A program made the translations under genes and the position numbers. The notes beneath the pieces were generated by a model. That model was not told where the DNA came from. It saw nothing but the letters and a program-made list of their open reading frames with translations, and made no database searches. Positions 1 to 9,090 of a DNA stretch of 64,000 nucleotides are shown one piece after another; position 1 is the first letter of the stretch, and the number at the start of each line of letters is the position of its first letter. The DNA comes from Acidobacteriaceae bacterium (GTDB taxonomy: Bacteria; Acidobacteriota; Terriglobia; Terriglobales; Acidobacteriaceae), in the NCBI GenBank assembly GCA_003138975.1, contig PLHQ01000153.1, positions 102,433 to 166,432 on the forward strand, given 5' to 3'.

Positions 1-221
1 GCATCTGCCTTGGCGCTTCGCGAGATCAGGTAAATCACCGAAGCCACCAGGTTCACGGAAAATAACAGGAACGCGGTCCAAGCCGAAGGCACATGGTAGT
101 AGAAAATCCGCTGCACATCGCCCATGGTCCGCTCCATGGGCGCGACCCAGAAAGCTTCATAGAAAGCGTAAGCCAGCAGCAGTGCTGTAAGAACTGCGAG
201 GATGGGGAAGGCCCGTTTCAT
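1..221 (-). CDS. ccmC: Heme exporter CcmC, N-terminal part (runs off the left edge)
   Basis: Read by translating the reverse strand from an ATG at 221; about 73 residues lie in the window. A first membrane helix (ILAVLTALLLAYAFYEAF) is followed by GDVQRIFYYHVPSAW, the hallmark of the CcmC/CcmF heme-handling family at the first periplasmic loop and second helix. CcmC loads heme onto CcmE at the periplasmic face in System I cytochrome c maturation. The start overlaps the ccmB stop as ATGA, so the two are translationally coupled. The rest of the gene lies outside the window. Confidence 0.93.
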   Translation of the reverse strand, partial: MKRAFPILAVLTALLLAYAFYEAFWVAPMERTMGDVQRIFYYHVPSAWTAFLLFSVNLVASVIYLISRSAKAD

Positions 222-895
222 TCTGCCTGCAGAATGGTTCCGAACAAAGCCAGACAAGCAGTAGTAAACACCACATCATAGGTGAGAAGCAATACGATCC
301 AGAATCGCGCTGAGCCGTCACCGGCGAGGATGATGCGTGTAGCCTCCACCATCGACTGCACGGCTGGAATTGAGATGGGGAACAGCAGGAGCGGCAGCAT
401 GATTTCGCGGCTGCGGGTGCGCAATGACATGGCCGCAAAAAATGTTCCATTCACCACCAGGGCCCACGTTCCTAGAATCGCCACGGGAATCAACTGCCAT
501 GAGGGACCGAGCACGCGGAGGTTGTAAAAGATCATGAACAGCGGCGCCATCACCGCTTCCAGCAGGCTGACCAGGATGAAGTTGCCCAGCGCTTTGGCAA
601 CAAACAACGCATTGGCCGGTGCGGGAGAAACACGGTAGGCATCGAGTACCTGGTTGCGCAGCTCGCGTGCCCAAGTCTGGTTCAAGGCAACCACGGCGGC
701 AAACAGGAAGGCAACCCATATCAACCCTCCCGCAATTTCCCGCGACTCTTCGGCGTTCGGATCGAAAGAGAAGCTGAAGATCACCACCACTAGCAGTGAG
801 AAAAACAGCATGGAGTTGATCGCATCCCGGGAGCGCCACTCCAGCCGGATGTCTTTCGTGAGCGTAGCTAGAGTGATGGAGCGGAGCGAACTCAT
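218..895 (-). CDS. ccmB: Heme exporter permease CcmB
   Basis: 225 residues, the normal CcmB length, with about six membrane segments starting near residue 25 (INSMLFFSLLVVVIFSFSF). The conserved cytoplasmic loop and LLPLLLFPISIPAVQ-type helix of CcmB are present (here MLPLLLFPISIPAVQSM). It is the membrane partner of the CcmA ATPase; CcmAB uses ATP to release holo-CcmE from CcmC. ATGA overlaps join it to ccmA upstream and ccmC downstream. Confidence 0.95.
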   Translation of the reverse strand: MSSLRSITLATLTKDIRLEWRSRDAINSMLFFSLLVVVIFSFSFDPNAEESREIAGGLIWVAFLFAAVVALNQTWARELRNQVLDAYRVSPAPANALFVAKALGNFILVSLLEAVMAPLFMIFYNLRVLGPSWQLIPVAILGTWALVVNGTFFAAMSLRTRSREIMLPLLLFPISIPAVQSMVEATRIILAGDGSARFWIVLLLTYDVVFTTACLALFGTILQAE

Positions 896-1662
896 TGTGT
901 CCCCGCTCGGTCCGGAGTCAGGGTAGACGTGCGGTCCACGATCTGCCCGTCCCGCATCCAGACAAATTCGTCGGCCACGCCTTCCAGCAGCGATGCCTGG
1001 TGTGTGACTACGAAAATGGTTTTGCCGGCATAGCGCATGCCTTTGAGCAACACCACCATTTCTCGCGCCGAATGGACATCCACGTTGGAAAATGGCTCAT
1101 CCAGCAAAAGAATCGTGGGATCGTGCAGGATGGCCCGTGCCAGCGACATGCGTTGCCGCATGCCTTGCGAATACTGCCCGACCGGACGTGCCAACTCGGG
1201 ATCAAGCCGCACCGAGCGAATCACCTGCTCACAGCGGCCGTCGCCGGCAATGTCGTAGAGTCGAGCGAAGTAGCGCAGGTTCTCGAGCCCACTCATCTCG
1301 TCGTAAAGCAGAGACGGATGCGCCATATAGCCAACCTCGCGGCATGCATCCTGCGGATTCTTGCCAAGGATGGAAATCGTGCCACGAGTAGGATGAGCTA
1401 ACCCGGCCAGGGCTCGCAGCAGAGTGGTCTTCCCTGCCCCGTTGTCGCCGAGAATCACGTGGAACTTGCCGGCATCGAACTCCGCGGTCACGCCGCGCAG
1501 CGCGGCAAAACGGCCGAACTGCTTGATCAGGTTGCTGACGGTGATGATAGGAGCGGCGTCGGTCACGGGCGTCGGGAAATTACAGCACTCTGAGTCCGGC
1601 CTGAGTTTACCCGAGCGCAGGATTCTCTGCATTTCGTTCGTCACGATGACGAGGTCCGTCAC
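892..1662 (-). CDS. ccmA: ABC transporter ATP-binding protein CcmA
   Basis: ATPase that drives release of heme-loaded CcmE. The Walker A is GDNGAGKTTLLRALAG, the signature is YSQGMRQRMSLARAIL, and Walker B is ILLLDEPFSNVD, followed by the switch His in FVVTHQ. The ABC domain begins near residue 38, so the N-terminal stretch is longer than usual for CcmA. The frame opens with GTG at 1662, and an internal GTG at 1566 would give a standard-length protein. Neither has a clear Shine-Dalgarno, so the start is unsettled. Lies 33 nt after ccmE and overlaps ccmB by 4 nt. Confidence 0.93.
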   Translation of the reverse strand: MTDLVIVTNEMQRILRSGKLRPDSECCNFPTPVTDAAPIITVSNLIKQFGRFAALRGVTAEFDAGKFHVILGDNGAGKTTLLRALAGLAHPTRGTISILGKNPQDACREVGYMAHPSLLYDEMSGLENLRYFARLYDIAGDGRCEQVIRSVRLDPELARPVGQYSQGMRQRMSLARAILHDPTILLLDEPFSNVDVHSAREMVVLLKGMRYAGKTIFVVTHQASLLEGVADEFVWMRDGQIVDRTSTLTPDRAGTQ

Positions 1663-1695
1663 CTTGCGAAGGGATGGAACGCAGCAGACAGGCAG

Positions 1696-2175
1696 TTAGT
1701 TCGAGACGCCTGCAGAGGTCGCAGGTTGCGCCTGCGTCATGCTCTTGGCTGGCTCGGCTTGCATCTGGTTGCCAGGCTGCTGCGGCGCATATTTCGACGC
1801 GCACTTGGCTTGCAGGGCTTTGGCGTGGAAGACGCCATCGCGGCCAAAGCTGCCATCGGCCAGCGCCTGAGAGTCGTCCTTGAAAGTGTCGGGAGGCGCT
1901 TCGGTTCCAGTGTAGTCCACCGAGAGCAACTGATCCTGCTCCATCAGCACAAACTGAACGTGCGTTCCGGTGCGCTTGATGGAGCCAGGTTGCACATTCC
2001 CCGCCACCCGCAGACGCTTCGTGTAAGCGCCGTTCCCCATCTTGTGCAGCTCGCTGATGGTGACGTAGTAACTCTTGCTGTCCTGTACGCCGGTGTAAGC
2101 GAGATAGCCAAGTAGAAGCAGGATCACAACCGTGGCCGTGCCGAACTTCAGATAGGTCTTGGCTTGATTGGACAT
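1696..2175 (-). CDS. ccmE: Heme chaperone CcmE, CXXXY-type variant
   Basis: 159 residues from the ATG at 2175, which follows a GGGGTGG Shine-Dalgarno; an in-frame GTG at 2190 is less likely. One N-terminal membrane anchor (FGTATVVILLLLGYLAYTG) precedes a periplasmic OB-fold domain with KRLRVAGNVQPGSI and LSVDYTG. The heme attachment loop reads LQAKCASKYAPQ: the covalent heme His of the HxxxY form is replaced by Cys, giving CASKY. This matches the CXXXY class of CcmE known from archaea and some bacteria. A low-complexity Q/A/P/S tail follows. First gene of the ccmEABC run. Confidence 0.93.
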   Translation of the reverse strand: MSNQAKTYLKFGTATVVILLLLGYLAYTGVQDSKSYYVTISELHKMGNGAYTKRLRVAGNVQPGSIKRTGTHVQFVLMEQDQLLSVDYTGTEAPPDTFKDDSQALADGSFGRDGVFHAKALQAKCASKYAPQQPGNQMQAEPAKSMTQAQPATSAGVSN

Positions 2176-2326
2176 AGAGGACCACCCCACAGGTACGTAC
2201 GTTTATGACTCTACGCGACGCCGAGCCCAGAATCAAGATTCCGGAGGAGCCAATGGTCTTCTACCTGCCCTGCGACCATCTCATAAAAGCTTGCGTCCGC
2301 TAGAATGGAAATGGTTTGGCAAATCT

Positions 2327-2884
2327 ATGATTCATCCCTGGCACGACGTAACTCCCGGCGACAAGCTCCCGCAAGAATTCGACTGCGTGATCGAGATCCC
2401 TTTCGGATCCAGCGTGAAGTATGAACTCGACAAAGCGAGCGGCTTGATCAAGCTGGACCGCATTCTCTACTCCGCCGTTTACTATCCCGCGAACTACGGT
2501 TTCATTCCGCAAACGCTGGCGGAAGACGATGATCCGCTCGACGTCCTGGTACTCTGCCAGGAACCCGTGGTGCCGCTCACCATCATCCACGCCCGCGCCA
2601 TTGGCCTGATGACCATGATCGACGCCGGCAAGCAGGATCACAAGATCATCGCTGTGGCCACCGAAGACCCCGAGTTCAACTCCTACCGCGAGGCCGCAGA
2701 GATGCCGCCGCACCGCATGCTGATGCTGCGTCGATTTTTCCAGGATTACAAACAGCTCGAAGGCAAAGCTGTGGAAGTAGATGAGATACGCCCCGCCGGC
2801 GAAGCATATCCCATCATCCTCGACGCCCTGCACCGCTACAGTGAACAACGCCGCAAAGGCTTCAAGATTCCAGAGAAGCACTGA
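2327..2884 (+). CDS. ppa: Inorganic pyrophosphatase (family I)
   Basis: Cytoplasmic enzyme that hydrolyses pyrophosphate and pulls biosynthetic reactions forward. 185 residues from the ATG at 2327 (MIHPWHDVTPGD), the usual bacterial size; the open frame continues upstream to 2168 but that part has no family similarity. The signature DDDPLDVLVL carries the metal-binding aspartates, with VIEIPFGSSVKYELDK and SAVYYPANYGFIPQT upstream as in family I enzymes. Divergent from the ccm operon and convergent with the M13 peptidase, with a shared terminator between. Confidence 0.95.
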   Translation: MIHPWHDVTPGDKLPQEFDCVIEIPFGSSVKYELDKASGLIKLDRILYSAVYYPANYGFIPQTLAEDDDPLDVLVLCQEPVVPLTIIHARAIGLMTMIDAGKQDHKIIAVATEDPEFNSYREAAEMPPHRMLMLRRFFQDYKQLEGKAVEVDEIRPAGEAYPIILDALHRYSEQRRKGFKIPEKH

Positions 2885-2912
2885 GACGTTACAGAGGACA
2901 AGATTCAGAAGT

Positions 2913-2948
2913 AACGAAGGCCCGGATCGATTGGTCCGGGCCTTCGTT
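2913..2948. terminator. Bidirectional terminator between ppa and the M13 peptidase
   Basis: A perfect 14-bp inverted repeat (AACGAAGGCCCGGA and its complement) with an 8-base loop lies between two convergent genes. The outer end of each arm supplies a short A/T-rich tail, fitting use from both directions. Confidence 0.8.
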
Positions 2949-2983
2949 GTGTCAAACATATTGTCTAAGTATTTTGTTAGCAC

Positions 2984-5023
2984 TCACCAAACGTGGCAGG
3001 CGTTCTCAGCCACCATGGGCTGCCCCGCCTTGCAACCCCAAGCCTTCTGAAACTCCGGCATGTTCTGCACCACGCCATCCACGCGATACTTGCCCGGTGA
3101 ATGCGGATCGGTGAGCACTCTGGTACGCGCGATTTCCGGACGCCTTTTCTCGCACCACACGCGTGCGAATCCCAGGAAGAAGCGCTGCTCGGGCGTGTAA
3201 CCGTCGATTTTCTGGCCTTCTTTCCCGGTCTTGTCATCGGCAATCATATGCTGGAGCGCCATCAGCGCAATGCGAGCGCCTCCATTGTCGGCGGTATTTT
3301 CACCCAGCGTGAGGCGTCCGTTCAGCTTCAGGTCGTCAACGGCCACAAAATTTGAGTATTCGTCGGCAACGCAACTCACGCGCTTCTCGAACTCCTTGCC
3401 GTCCTGTACCGTCCACCAGTCGTGCAGATTGCCTTGCGGATCGAACTTACGGCCTTGGTCGTCGAAGCCGTGTGTAAGTTCGTGGCCAATCACCAGGCCG
3501 ATGCCGCCAAAGTTCACTGCGTCGTCCATGCTCTTATCAAAGAACGGCGGCTGCAATATGCCCGCTGGAAATACGATTTCGTTGAACGAACCGTTGTAGT
3601 AGGCGTTCACGGTCGGCGGAGTCATGCCCCACTCTCTGCGATCGAGCGGCTTGTCAATCTTGGCGATCTGGCGCTTCGACTCAAACTCATCGGCACGAGC
3701 GACGTTCCCCAGCAAGTCGTCGGGCTTGATTACGACCGAACTGTAGTCGCGGTACACATCCGGATAGCCGATCTTGTTTCGAATGGCATCCAGTTTAACT
3801 TTGGCCTGTTTCTTGGTTTCGTCGCTCATCCAGGAAAGATCGTGGATATCTTCCGCGAGAGAGTTTTCGAGGGCGTCCACCATCTTGAGCATGCGCTGCC
3901 TGCCGTCGGGACCGAAAGTTGCGTCGACATATCTCTGCCCCAGCGCCTCTCCCAGTTCGCGATCGGTGAGGGTGACGCAACGCTTCCAGCGCGCCTGGAT
4001 TTCTTCCTGGCCCGTGAGCTTTTGCTGAAGTTTGAAGTTGGCCTCCACAAATGGCTGCGAAAGCCACGGAGCCGCCGCGTTGAGCACATGCCAACTCACG
4101 TAAGTTTTCAAAGCATCCAGAGGCTCAACCTCCAGCACGCCGTTTACCAGCTTGAAGAACTCGGGATTCGTAACATTAAGCTGAGTGAAGTTCGGAGCGC
4201 CCACGGCCGTGAAGTAGCGATCGAGATAGAAATTGGGACCAAGCGCGGCCGCCTCGTCGCGGGTCATCTTGTGATCGCGATTCTTCGGATCCCGGCGCTT
4301 GGTGCGATCCATCGAGTCGACGGCCAGCATGGTTTCGATTACCAGGACGGTCTGCGCCGAATGGGCCGCCTGCTGCGGAGTCTGGCCCGCCAGGGTAAAC
4401 AGCTGCGTGGCATAGTCAACCAGAAATTGCCGCTTCTCCACTTTGTCAGGATCGTCCTTGATGTAGTAATCGCGATCCGGCAAGGTGAGCCCGCCCTGGT
4501 CAATATAGGCGATAACCTGATCGGCGTTGTGCAGATCGGGTGCGGAGTAAAAGTTGAACAGCGGACTTGGTCCGGTCAGGTGCACGTGCGCGATCTCGTC
4601 AATGAGAGCGCCTTTGTCTGGTACGGCTGCGATTCGGTCCAGTTCGGGCTTGAGCGGTACGATGCCTTTTGCGTTCACCGCCTTCTCGTCCATGCAGGAT
4701 CCGTAGAGATCGCCGATTCTCTGGTCGATAGCGTTGCGGCTGGCCCCGCCTGCGGCAGCCTTTTCCAAAATGTCATGCTCTATGTCAAGATTGCGCTCGC
4801 GAAGTTCCACGAAGCTGCCCCACTGTGATTGGTCAGGAGGAATTTTCGAATTCTTGATCCAGTTGCCACAGGCATACTGGTAAAAATCCACACAGGGATC
4901 AATTGTCTTGTCGACATTATCGAGACTGAAGCCGGGAGCGGGCTTCGAGGAGGAAGATGTTTGGGTGAAGCCGCCAACGCTCGTCAGAAGCAGCAAAGCC
5001 GGCAAGAGACGGGACACACGCAT
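2984..5023 (-). CDS. Secreted M13 (neprilysin-type) metallopeptidase
   Basis: 679 residues from the ATG at 5023, preceded by AAAGGAG; the frame opens 84 nt further up without support. A signal peptide (MRVSRLLPALLLLTSVGGFTQ) leads a peptidase_M13_N domain (starting around DPCVDFYQYACGNW) and the C-terminal catalytic domain. The zinc site is HELTH near residue 514, with the third ligand in ENTADNGG about 60 residues later. It ends in CHVW, the family's closing CxxW. Expected to cleave oligopeptides in the periplasm or outside the cell. Full length, nothing missing. Confidence 0.94.
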   Translation of the reverse strand: MRVSRLLPALLLLTSVGGFTQTSSSSKPAPGFSLDNVDKTIDPCVDFYQYACGNWIKNSKIPPDQSQWGSFVELRERNLDIEHDILEKAAAGGASRNAIDQRIGDLYGSCMDEKAVNAKGIVPLKPELDRIAAVPDKGALIDEIAHVHLTGPSPLFNFYSAPDLHNADQVIAYIDQGGLTLPDRDYYIKDDPDKVEKRQFLVDYATQLFTLAGQTPQQAAHSAQTVLVIETMLAVDSMDRTKRRDPKNRDHKMTRDEAAALGPNFYLDRYFTAVGAPNFTQLNVTNPEFFKLVNGVLEVEPLDALKTYVSWHVLNAAAPWLSQPFVEANFKLQQKLTGQEEIQARWKRCVTLTDRELGEALGQRYVDATFGPDGRQRMLKMVDALENSLAEDIHDLSWMSDETKKQAKVKLDAIRNKIGYPDVYRDYSSVVIKPDDLLGNVARADEFESKRQIAKIDKPLDRREWGMTPPTVNAYYNGSFNEIVFPAGILQPPFFDKSMDDAVNFGGIGLVIGHELTHGFDDQGRKFDPQGNLHDWWTVQDGKEFEKRVSCVADEYSNFVAVDDLKLNGRLTLGENTADNGGARIALMALQHMIADDKTGKEGQKIDGYTPEQRFFLGFARVWCEKRRPEIARTRVLTDPHSPGKYRVDGVVQNMPEFQKAWGCKAGQPMVAENACHVW

Positions 5024-5093
5024 ATCGAGACTTCTCCTTTGAAGAACGGTTGAGATTTTAAGCCCCGATCTCCGTAGGAGCAAGGATGGAAGA

Positions 5094-6743
5094 CTACGAA
5101 GCTGCAATCCAGTGGCTGCGCTCGATGAACGTGGGCGGTTCGTAGGTCTGTCCCGACGCCAGTCGGCGTGCCTCCCGGCGCGTCGACCACAACAAGACAG
5201 GACCCAACGATGCGGCAGTAAGGCGGGCTACGACTGGGAACTCCTTCTCCACTTCGCGCCGCAGATGGTGAATCTTCTCGCTCACGGTGCGATTCACTTT
5301 CTTGAAGTCTCGCTCCATCGCCCATAGCGCTGCATTATAAGCGCCAATGATCTTCTTCACTTGGCGCGTAAACCGCTCGCGGACGCGTGGATCGGGGTGG
5401 TCTTTGTAGCGCTGCCAGCCTTGCAGCATGGTTTGGCACAAACGATAAAGACTCGGTCCGTTGCGTTCAAAGTCGCGCCAAAACGCCCAATCGAGGAAGC
5501 GCTTTGAATCGTCGCGGGAAATCGCGCCGTGCTGAAAGTTGAATTTGTATTGTCCGTGAATGTCGGCATAGTCAACATTTGGCAGCAGACGCCCCTGATC
5601 AGCCATCTCCTGATAGAGCGGCGTACCGGGAACTGGCGTGTAAAGCATGAACTGGTGGAAGTCGGTCTCGTAATCAATTGCTGATTCGATTTCGTCGATG
5701 ATATTGTCCGGCGTGTGGTGTTCGAGTCCGATGATCGTCGAGCCCTGCACACGTATTCCGTGTTCGCGAAGTTCCCGCGTCAGCTGTGTGAGATCCTGGC
5801 CCTGCAACTTGCCATAACTTGATCTGGGAGATTCCAACCCCATCCAGACCCAAGAAACGCCAAGCTCCACAAGTTCCAGCATCGTGTATTTTCGAATCGC
5901 GTTAGCGGAGGCAAAGACGGAAAGCTCCCAGCTCTTGCCTGCTTCCTTCATGCGCTCCAGCAGGCGCATCGCGCGCGTACGGTGCAGCAGGAAGTTCTCG
6001 TCCATCACAAAGAAAGATTTTACCTTGAGCTCAGATTCGATCCGGCACATCACATCAAACAGTTCATCGCCGGTTTCGTAGAAGTTGATGAACTTTCCTT
6101 TGCCACCAAAAAAAGCGGACGTGGTACAGAAGTTGCATCCCATGGGACAGCCCACCGACGGAATGATGGTTGCTGCCGTCCCGCCCTTCCGCTGTGGCAG
6201 ACGCACTCCCATGATGCGTGTCTGCAGGCCGGAAACGATGGCGGGATGACGGATGGGCGCGTGCTCGTCTTCTCCCAGGTACCGACGCATCCACGAGATT
6301 CCCTCTCCACGCACGATGTGATCGGCATCGATCATCGCATCCAGAGCGGGAATGGCGGCTACGTGTCCTCCTATCACGATCACAGAATCCGGGGACAGTT
6401 CTCGCACCATTCGGCACATCTCCCGGACCTTCAAAACATTCACGATGATCGAAGAAATGCCAACGATGTCATACTGGTTCGTGGTCAATTCACGGGCAAA
6501 AGCTTCGCGCGTGGGGAAATCCAGCACGCTGCAGGGCGCCGAAATATTTTCCTGAATCATCATGATGCCCCAGGATCGATGAAACATGCGCAGCGAGAAG
6601 CTGCCCTGAGCCCGGGTTACCTGGTTGTGATAGAGCTCCATGGGATTGATAGCGCGGCTGCCAAATTCATCGTCTTGCGCATAAGGCCCGAAGACCGAAC
6701 TCAGAAGGATGCGAGCGTGACTGCCTTTTGGATGAGGTTTCAT
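5094..6743 (-). CDS. B12-binding-domain radical SAM protein
   Basis: 549 residues. Residues about 75-165 form a cobalamin-binding-like Rossmann domain (YDIVGISSIIVNVLKVREM ... VIVIGGHVA), but no DxHxxG lower-ligand motif is visible. The radical SAM cluster motif is CPMGCNFC near residue 200, followed by a TIM-barrel region with MGLESP and GSTIIGLEHHTPDNI. A helical C-terminal region of about 150 residues follows. The layout is that of the BchE/HpnP/HpnJ-like class, which contains methylases, cyclases and lipid-modifying enzymes. Substrate unknown; it stands alone between two divergent or unrelated genes. SD is GGAAG upstream of the ATG. Confidence 0.88.
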   Translation of the reverse strand: MKPHPKGSHARILLSSVFGPYAQDDEFGSRAINPMELYHNQVTRAQGSFSLRMFHRSWGIMMIQENISAPCSVLDFPTREAFARELTTNQYDIVGISSIIVNVLKVREMCRMVRELSPDSVIVIGGHVAAIPALDAMIDADHIVRGEGISWMRRYLGEDEHAPIRHPAIVSGLQTRIMGVRLPQRKGGTAATIIPSVGCPMGCNFCTTSAFFGGKGKFINFYETGDELFDVMCRIESELKVKSFFVMDENFLLHRTRAMRLLERMKEAGKSWELSVFASANAIRKYTMLELVELGVSWVWMGLESPRSSYGKLQGQDLTQLTRELREHGIRVQGSTIIGLEHHTPDNIIDEIESAIDYETDFHQFMLYTPVPGTPLYQEMADQGRLLPNVDYADIHGQYKFNFQHGAISRDDSKRFLDWAFWRDFERNGPSLYRLCQTMLQGWQRYKDHPDPRVRERFTRQVKKIIGAYNAALWAMERDFKKVNRTVSEKIHHLRREVEKEFPVVARLTAASLGPVLLWSTRREARRLASGQTYEPPTFIERSHWIAAS

Positions 6744-6798
6744 TTTGATTGTGCTTCCAGCCTAACGTCCCAACTCAGCTTCACGCGGTGATCCCTGA

Positions 6799-8385
<1,587 letters not shown>

Positions 8386-8439
8386 TCGCTTTCGTGGTCC
8401 AAGGTTTGCTCTGGAATTGTCGAAGGGCGCGTTCGAATT

Positions 8440-9087
8440 TCAGCTCTTGAAGTCGGCCACGCCGTCCCACACCAACTGGACGGCGATGGCCAAAATCAGA
8501 AAGCCAAAAATCTTGTTGATGGCTCCTACGGCGCCGGGCCCCAGCCGGCGAACTAGCGGCCCTCCCAGCCAGAGAAACAACAACACAGAAAGTGCCACTC
8601 CGGCGATGCCGATAATCATCCCAAGGTACGAAGTGGTGCTATCCACGTGCGCCGCGAGCGCCATCACGACGCCGATGGCTCCCGGACCCGACAAAAGCGG
8701 CATAGCCAGCGGAGTAAGAGAAATATCTTCTTTGTCCTCCGCTTCATGGCTTTCCTCCGGCGTGATACGCGCATGAGACGTGACCATGCCCCAAGCGGTG
8801 TTGGCCACGATCAATCCGCCCGCAATTTTCAAAACCGGCAGCGAGATGCCGAAAAAATAAAGCACGAAGCGGCCAAAAAACAGAAACGTGACTAGGATGA
8901 CAAAAACCCAGACGCCAGTCTTCACAGCGGTACGCTGCCGGTCCTGAGCGGTCCAGGTAGAGGTCATGGTGAAAAAGATAGGAACCCCGCCGAAGGGATT
9001 GACAATCGGAAAGAGCGCGAGGAACGTCTCCGCCGCCGAAGCAGGCAGCGTACGCAGGAACTGTCCCAGCGCGTGTGCAGAATTCAT
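8440..9087 (-). CDS. MarC family integral membrane protein
   Basis: 215 residues with about six membrane helices. LFPIVNPFGGVPIF near the N-terminus and PLAMPLLSGPGAIGVVM in the middle are the two repeated signature regions of MarC (UPF0056). The biochemical role of the family is not settled; the old link to multiple antibiotic resistance was not upheld. It starts 3 nt after the M28 peptidase stop, so the two are probably cotranscribed. Convergent with thiC, with no clear terminator in the 54-nt gap. Confidence 0.93.
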   Translation of the reverse strand: MNSAHALGQFLRTLPASAAETFLALFPIVNPFGGVPIFFTMTSTWTAQDRQRTAVKTGVWVFVILVTFLFFGRFVLYFFGISLPVLKIAGGLIVANTAWGMVTSHARITPEESHEAEDKEDISLTPLAMPLLSGPGAIGVVMALAAHVDSTTSYLGMIIGIAGVALSVLLFLWLGGPLVRRLGPGAVGAINKIFGFLILAIAVQLVWDGVADFKS

Positions 9088-9090
9088 GCT

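Noticed and set aside
3422-4828. A 468-codon open frame on the plus strand
   Set aside because: It is fully antisense to the M13 peptidase, whose zinc motifs and signal peptide are intact; the antisense product has no recognisable domain.
8386-8439. Terminator between thiC and marC
   Set aside because: No stem longer than a few base pairs and no T-run could be found.
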